Source: Alcanivoracaceae bacterium | GTDB taxonomy: Bacteria > Pseudomonadota > Gammaproteobacteria > Xanthomonadales > Marinicellaceae | Assembly: GCA_016744455.1 (NCBI GenBank) | Contig: JADGEI010000002.1 | Span: 124,001 to 188,000, forward strand | Direction: 5' to 3' | DNA: 64,000 nucleotides | Part shown: positions 60,816 through 64,000 of the stretch, piece after piece | Layout of the letters: each line of letters begins with the position of its first letter | Numbering within the stretch: position 1 is the first letter of the stretch | Notes under the pieces: model-generated | Database searches by the model: none | What the model saw: the letters and a program-made list of their open reading frames with translations, nothing else | Told to the model about the DNA's origin: nothing | Program-made: the position numbers and the translations under genes

Positions 60816-63176
60816 TTATTCAAAACCATTAACAAAAATCACATCGGTAATGTCGCTTATTAATGGATCACTTAACGGTACGCCGGCAGGTGGATATTCC
60901 TGTCCATCAGTTAGATTATCACCATCAGAATCCGCTACAAGAATATTGGTACCCAAAATAATCTCCTGCCCATCAATCAGCCCATCGCCATCGCTGTCTT
61001 GGTTAAGGTAGACAAACCCAAGCATAACAGAATTTGGTGGTGCTGTATTGCTAGCTACCAGCTTATGATTAAGGTTATCTGTCTCATCACGGTAAAGTCT
61101 TGTTGCCCCAACACAGGCAACTGGAAAACATTGTGTAAAAGGCAAAATATAGCCTTCTATACCACCAAAGCTATAGCCTTCACTATGATAAAATTCAATT
61201 TCTGCATTACTTACAGCATATGTATCATTTCTGTTTCCTGAAACAGTTTTCTCCATTTTTCTTAGTGGTATTAAATTTTTTGTTCCAGAAAAAGGATTAT
61301 TATTTGTTGTAAATACATAAAATTGAGCTCTTGGAGGTGGAAATTGTACAGGCACATTTTGTAGATTGTGGTCATACCAAAAATCAGTAAATTCATTAAC
61401 TAAAGCTACATTGGTATCAGGAAGATAGAAACTGCCATTTTGTAGTAAAAAAGCCGTTGCCACTTGAGGAAAGGAGGTATAAACATGATTGTTCTGTGCA
61501 CTAGAGTGCATAACAAACATTGGTGTTAGCCTATTTTTCATTAATATACCATTAGATGTTCCTAACAATTTTTCCAAAGCCAATCTTGCATTTGGAAGAC
61601 CATATCCATAATGATTATCATGACCGGCACCACTTTGTGATAAGGTCGCTGTTGCATTTAGTACATTTGTGATACCGATTAAGGTACTTGGATTCCAGTC
61701 TCCATTTGGTAACAAGGGTTGAGTCGAGCGCATTAATTGCATAATGGCGGCTGTTTGAGGAGAAGACATTGATGTACCAGTACACAAACCATAACCATCA
61801 TTAGCTACACCATCACTTGCATCGGTACATCCAATAAATGAATTCCACTCTTCACCCGTGTAAAATAAAGAATGAACATCTTTGGCCTGAGTAACTACAT
61901 CGGTACGGCTACCTGCCAATAAAAAGCTGGATGTCGAACCACATTCAATATTGCTTGGGGCATACGGACATGTTGATGGGTCATTGTTGCTTGTCGGTCC
62001 ACCAGTGCCTGGGCTTTCATTCCAAAACAAACCATTGGCATCGGTACCACCAGCGGCAACAGCTCGGCTGTCATTTGCTGGGAATTGAATGTTTTGTCGG
62101 TTATTACCTGCCGATGTTACAAGCAATGTGTTTCTGTGATTGAGTAGGGTAAGGGCTTCGCAAAACACATAATTCCTATTCGATTGATCTATTGTATCGC
62201 AATAGTTTGCAACAGTGTTTTCAATTCCCCCACTAAAATTTATAACACCACTTCCCAATGAAGTCAAAATTTTGAATCCATCTGTTATATACTCTGGTAG
62301 TCGACTATCAGACGATAAAGACGTAAATAAAAACTCATCACCAAATGGTCTACAGGATCTATGACGGACATATTTCATCACAGATATACTACAGTTTTTA
62401 CAGATGCCATTTTCTGGAGAAACGTTGTTGTTGGCAGCCATAATTCCTGCAACATGAGTACCATGACCAACAAAAGAGGGGTTAGCAAAGCCAGGGTTTT
62501 CCGGATCTTCACAGTTTTGTTTAATGGGCACAATGGTTACAGGCTGTTTTTCATCGACATTAAAATCTCCTTCTGCCACATCATATTGGTTATACTGACC
62601 ATTCAACACATTGCCTCCAAGATAATTACCATTGTCATCAAAGGTCTTAAACGCAGGATGGTTTACCTCGATGCCCGTATCTGTCACCCCAAAATAACCT
62701 GAACCCTCTGACAACTCCCAAGCCGAAGGAATGCCCAAATCATTAAGGTAACTATTAGGAGTACCCCTGCTCAATCGATTGATAGTGTTATTAGGTAGGA
62801 CTGTAGATGGTGTAGAAAGCTGTGGAATAAATTGATTATTAATAAATAATGCCCCAACAATAAATGGATCAGCAGTTAAAGCCGCATCAACTTGCAGCTC
62901 ATTAATACTGTCGTCATAGTACAATACTAAATACCGATACAATCTGGATAACGTCCATTCGGGATGTTCACTGACAAAGTTGGCCAAATCACCTATAGGT
63001 CGTTCAGAAATAATATAATCGACACTGTCGGGGCGAAATTGGGTAAATGCTGTCAATAAAGGGATCGGTGGCGGAGGTGATTGGAATGACTCGGCAACCA
63101 CCATTGCTGGTGTTGGCGCCCCCTCATCGGCTGATAACAATATATGAAATACTTTTTCAGCCTGAACATTGCTCAT
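60816..63176 (-). CDS. S8 family serine peptidase with C-terminal calcium-type repeats and terminal IFVNGFE tail
   Basis: GVTDTGIEVNHPAF / GHGTHVAGIMAANN / CTGTSMSSPQTAAIMQL; DSDGDGLIDGQE...DSDGDNLTDGQE; ends DVIFVNGFE*. Confidence 0.92.
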   Translation of the reverse strand: MSNVQAEKVFHILLSADEGAPTPAMVVAESFQSPPPPIPLLTAFTQFRPDSVDYIISERPIGDLANFVSEHPEWTLSRLYRYLVLYYDDSINELQVDAALTADPFIVGALFINNQFIPQLSTPSTVLPNNTINRLSRGTPNSYLNDLGIPSAWELSEGSGYFGVTDTGIEVNHPAFKTFDDNGNYLGGNVLNGQYNQYDVAEGDFNVDEKQPVTIVPIKQNCEDPENPGFANPSFVGHGTHVAGIMAANNNVSPENGICKNCSISVMKYVRHRSCRPFGDEFLFTSLSSDSRLPEYITDGFKILTSLGSGVINFSGGIENTVANYCDTIDQSNRNYVFCEALTLLNHRNTLLVTSAGNNRQNIQFPANDSRAVAAGGTDANGLFWNESPGTGGPTSNNDPSTCPYAPSNIECGSTSSFLLAGSRTDVVTQAKDVHSLFYTGEEWNSFIGCTDASDGVANDGYGLCTGTSMSSPQTAAIMQLMRSTQPLLPNGDWNPSTLIGITNVLNATATLSQSGAGHDNHYGYGLPNARLALEKLLGTSNGILMKNRLTPMFVMHSSAQNNHVYTSFPQVATAFLLQNGSFYLPDTNVALVNEFTDFWYDHNLQNVPVQFPPPRAQFYVFTTNNNPFSGTKNLIPLRKMEKTVSGNRNDTYAVSNAEIEFYHSEGYSFGGIEGYILPFTQCFPVACVGATRLYRDETDNLNHKLVASNTAPPNSVMLGFVYLNQDSDGDGLIDGQEIILGTNILVADSDGDNLTDGQEYPPAGVPLSDPLISDITDVIFVNGFE

Positions 63177-63201
63177 AAAAAACAGAAATACTAAGAGTAG
63201 A

Positions 63202-63347
63202 GAAAGCTTTTTAGCTGTTCTATTGAGCTAACGGCTTGAGATTAACAACAGCAAGGCACATAAAACAAATACGGACCACCAGCTTAATGAAGGGATTGTA
63301 GAAATACCGACTTGAATATTATTGATTTGCCCGATGACAGTTCCATC
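63202..63347. repeat. Direct repeat copy 1 (3' end of IPTL-CTERM-like gene)
   Basis: Matches 63855-64000 with two substitutions over 146 bp (offset 653 bp). Confidence 0.95.
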
Positions 63348-63707
63348 GTTAGCAAAGGGGATAAACAAGGTATTACTAAATACCGCTCTGACTCTTAAAT
63401 CATAGATGCCTTCTTCTAGTTGACCAATATTGTAAAATTGATGCGGAGGGAAGTCTAGTGGTAGTGGGTTACAAAAAGGAGAACCAGTGGCAGCAATAAC
63501 AAGTTCAAGTTGATTGCCATTGCTAAATAAAGCAAAAGTAGGTTGCTCATGTAATTTTGGTACCCAACATGGTGCATTACTTAAATTTATTCCCACTTCA
63601 ATGTTTGTAAAGGTGGTAATAGTGGATTGTTTCAATTTAACATTGGGTTGAAATTGGGCTAGGCAATTTACCGAAAGAATGAGTAAAAATAATACGTTTT
63701 TTTTCAT
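63228..63707 (-). CDS. Secreted protein with IPTL-CTERM-like C-terminal sorting signal
   Basis: N-terminal signal MKKNVLFLLILSVNCLA; C-terminal STIPSLSWWSVFVLCALLLLISSR. Confidence 0.75.
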   Translation of the reverse strand: MKKNVLFLLILSVNCLAQFQPNVKLKQSTITTFTNIEVGINLSNAPCWVPKLHEQPTFALFSNGNQLELVIAATGSPFCNPLPLDFPPHQFYNIGQLEEGIYDLRVRAVFSNTLFIPFANDGTVIGQINNIQVGISTIPSLSWWSVFVLCALLLLISSR

Positions 63708-63854
63708 GGCTTAACTCTTGGATTGTGGTATCTTATGGTGTTTATTTAGTGATTAAATGAAGTTAGGCTCATTTAATCAAAAATGTCTATTAGTAGACTT
63801 GCCCATGGTGAAATACTTTTTTAGCCTGTACTTACAAAAAACACCAGGAGAAGC

Positions 63855-64000
63855 GAAAGCTTTTTAGCTGTTCTATTGAGCCAACGGCTTGAGATTAACA
63901 GCAGCAAGGCACATAAAACAAATACGGACCACCAGCTTAATGAAGGGATTGTAGAAATACCGACTTGAATATTATTGATTTGCCCGATGACAGTTCCATC
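63855..64000. repeat. Direct repeat copy 2, continues past the window edge; 3' end of a second IPTL-CTERM-like gene on the minus strand
   Basis: gaaagctttttagctgttctattgagc[c]aacggcttgagattaaca[g]cagcaaggcac... matches copy 1. Confidence 0.95.

Overview
This 64 kb window is an AT-rich bacterial chromosome segment, probably gammaproteobacterial. It contains the replication-origin neighbourhood: mnmE-yidC-rnpA-rpmH on the minus strand diverging from dnaA-dnaN-recF-gyrB on the plus strand. The dnaA-dnaN gap holds an inverted pair of DnaA boxes. Two perfect parS-type palindromes lie inside recF. The rest is mostly housekeeping and accessory genes: feoAB with a Fur-like box, arsC, hemE, uppP, gcvPB, dgkA, tag, pilT/pilU, a hybrid histidine kinase, a TonB receptor and a Ni-superoxide dismutase cluster (sodN, sodX-like protease, Ni transporter). 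No tRNA, rRNA, CRISPR array or transposase was recognised. The most unusual items are: (i) a 2501-aa secreted protein with both a subtilisin (S8) catalytic domain and a C-terminal gingipain-like (C25) cysteine peptidase domain, separated by a duplicated ~355-aa module; (ii) at the right edge, an S8 protease with a C-terminal 'IFVNGFE' tail next to an IPTL-CTERM-like protein gene, whose locus is partly duplicated just downstream with a decayed remnant of the protease N-terminus; (iii) the two parS sites embedded in recF; (iv) direct overlap of rnpA and yidC with no yidD. All family calls come from reading motifs by eye; no database search was run.
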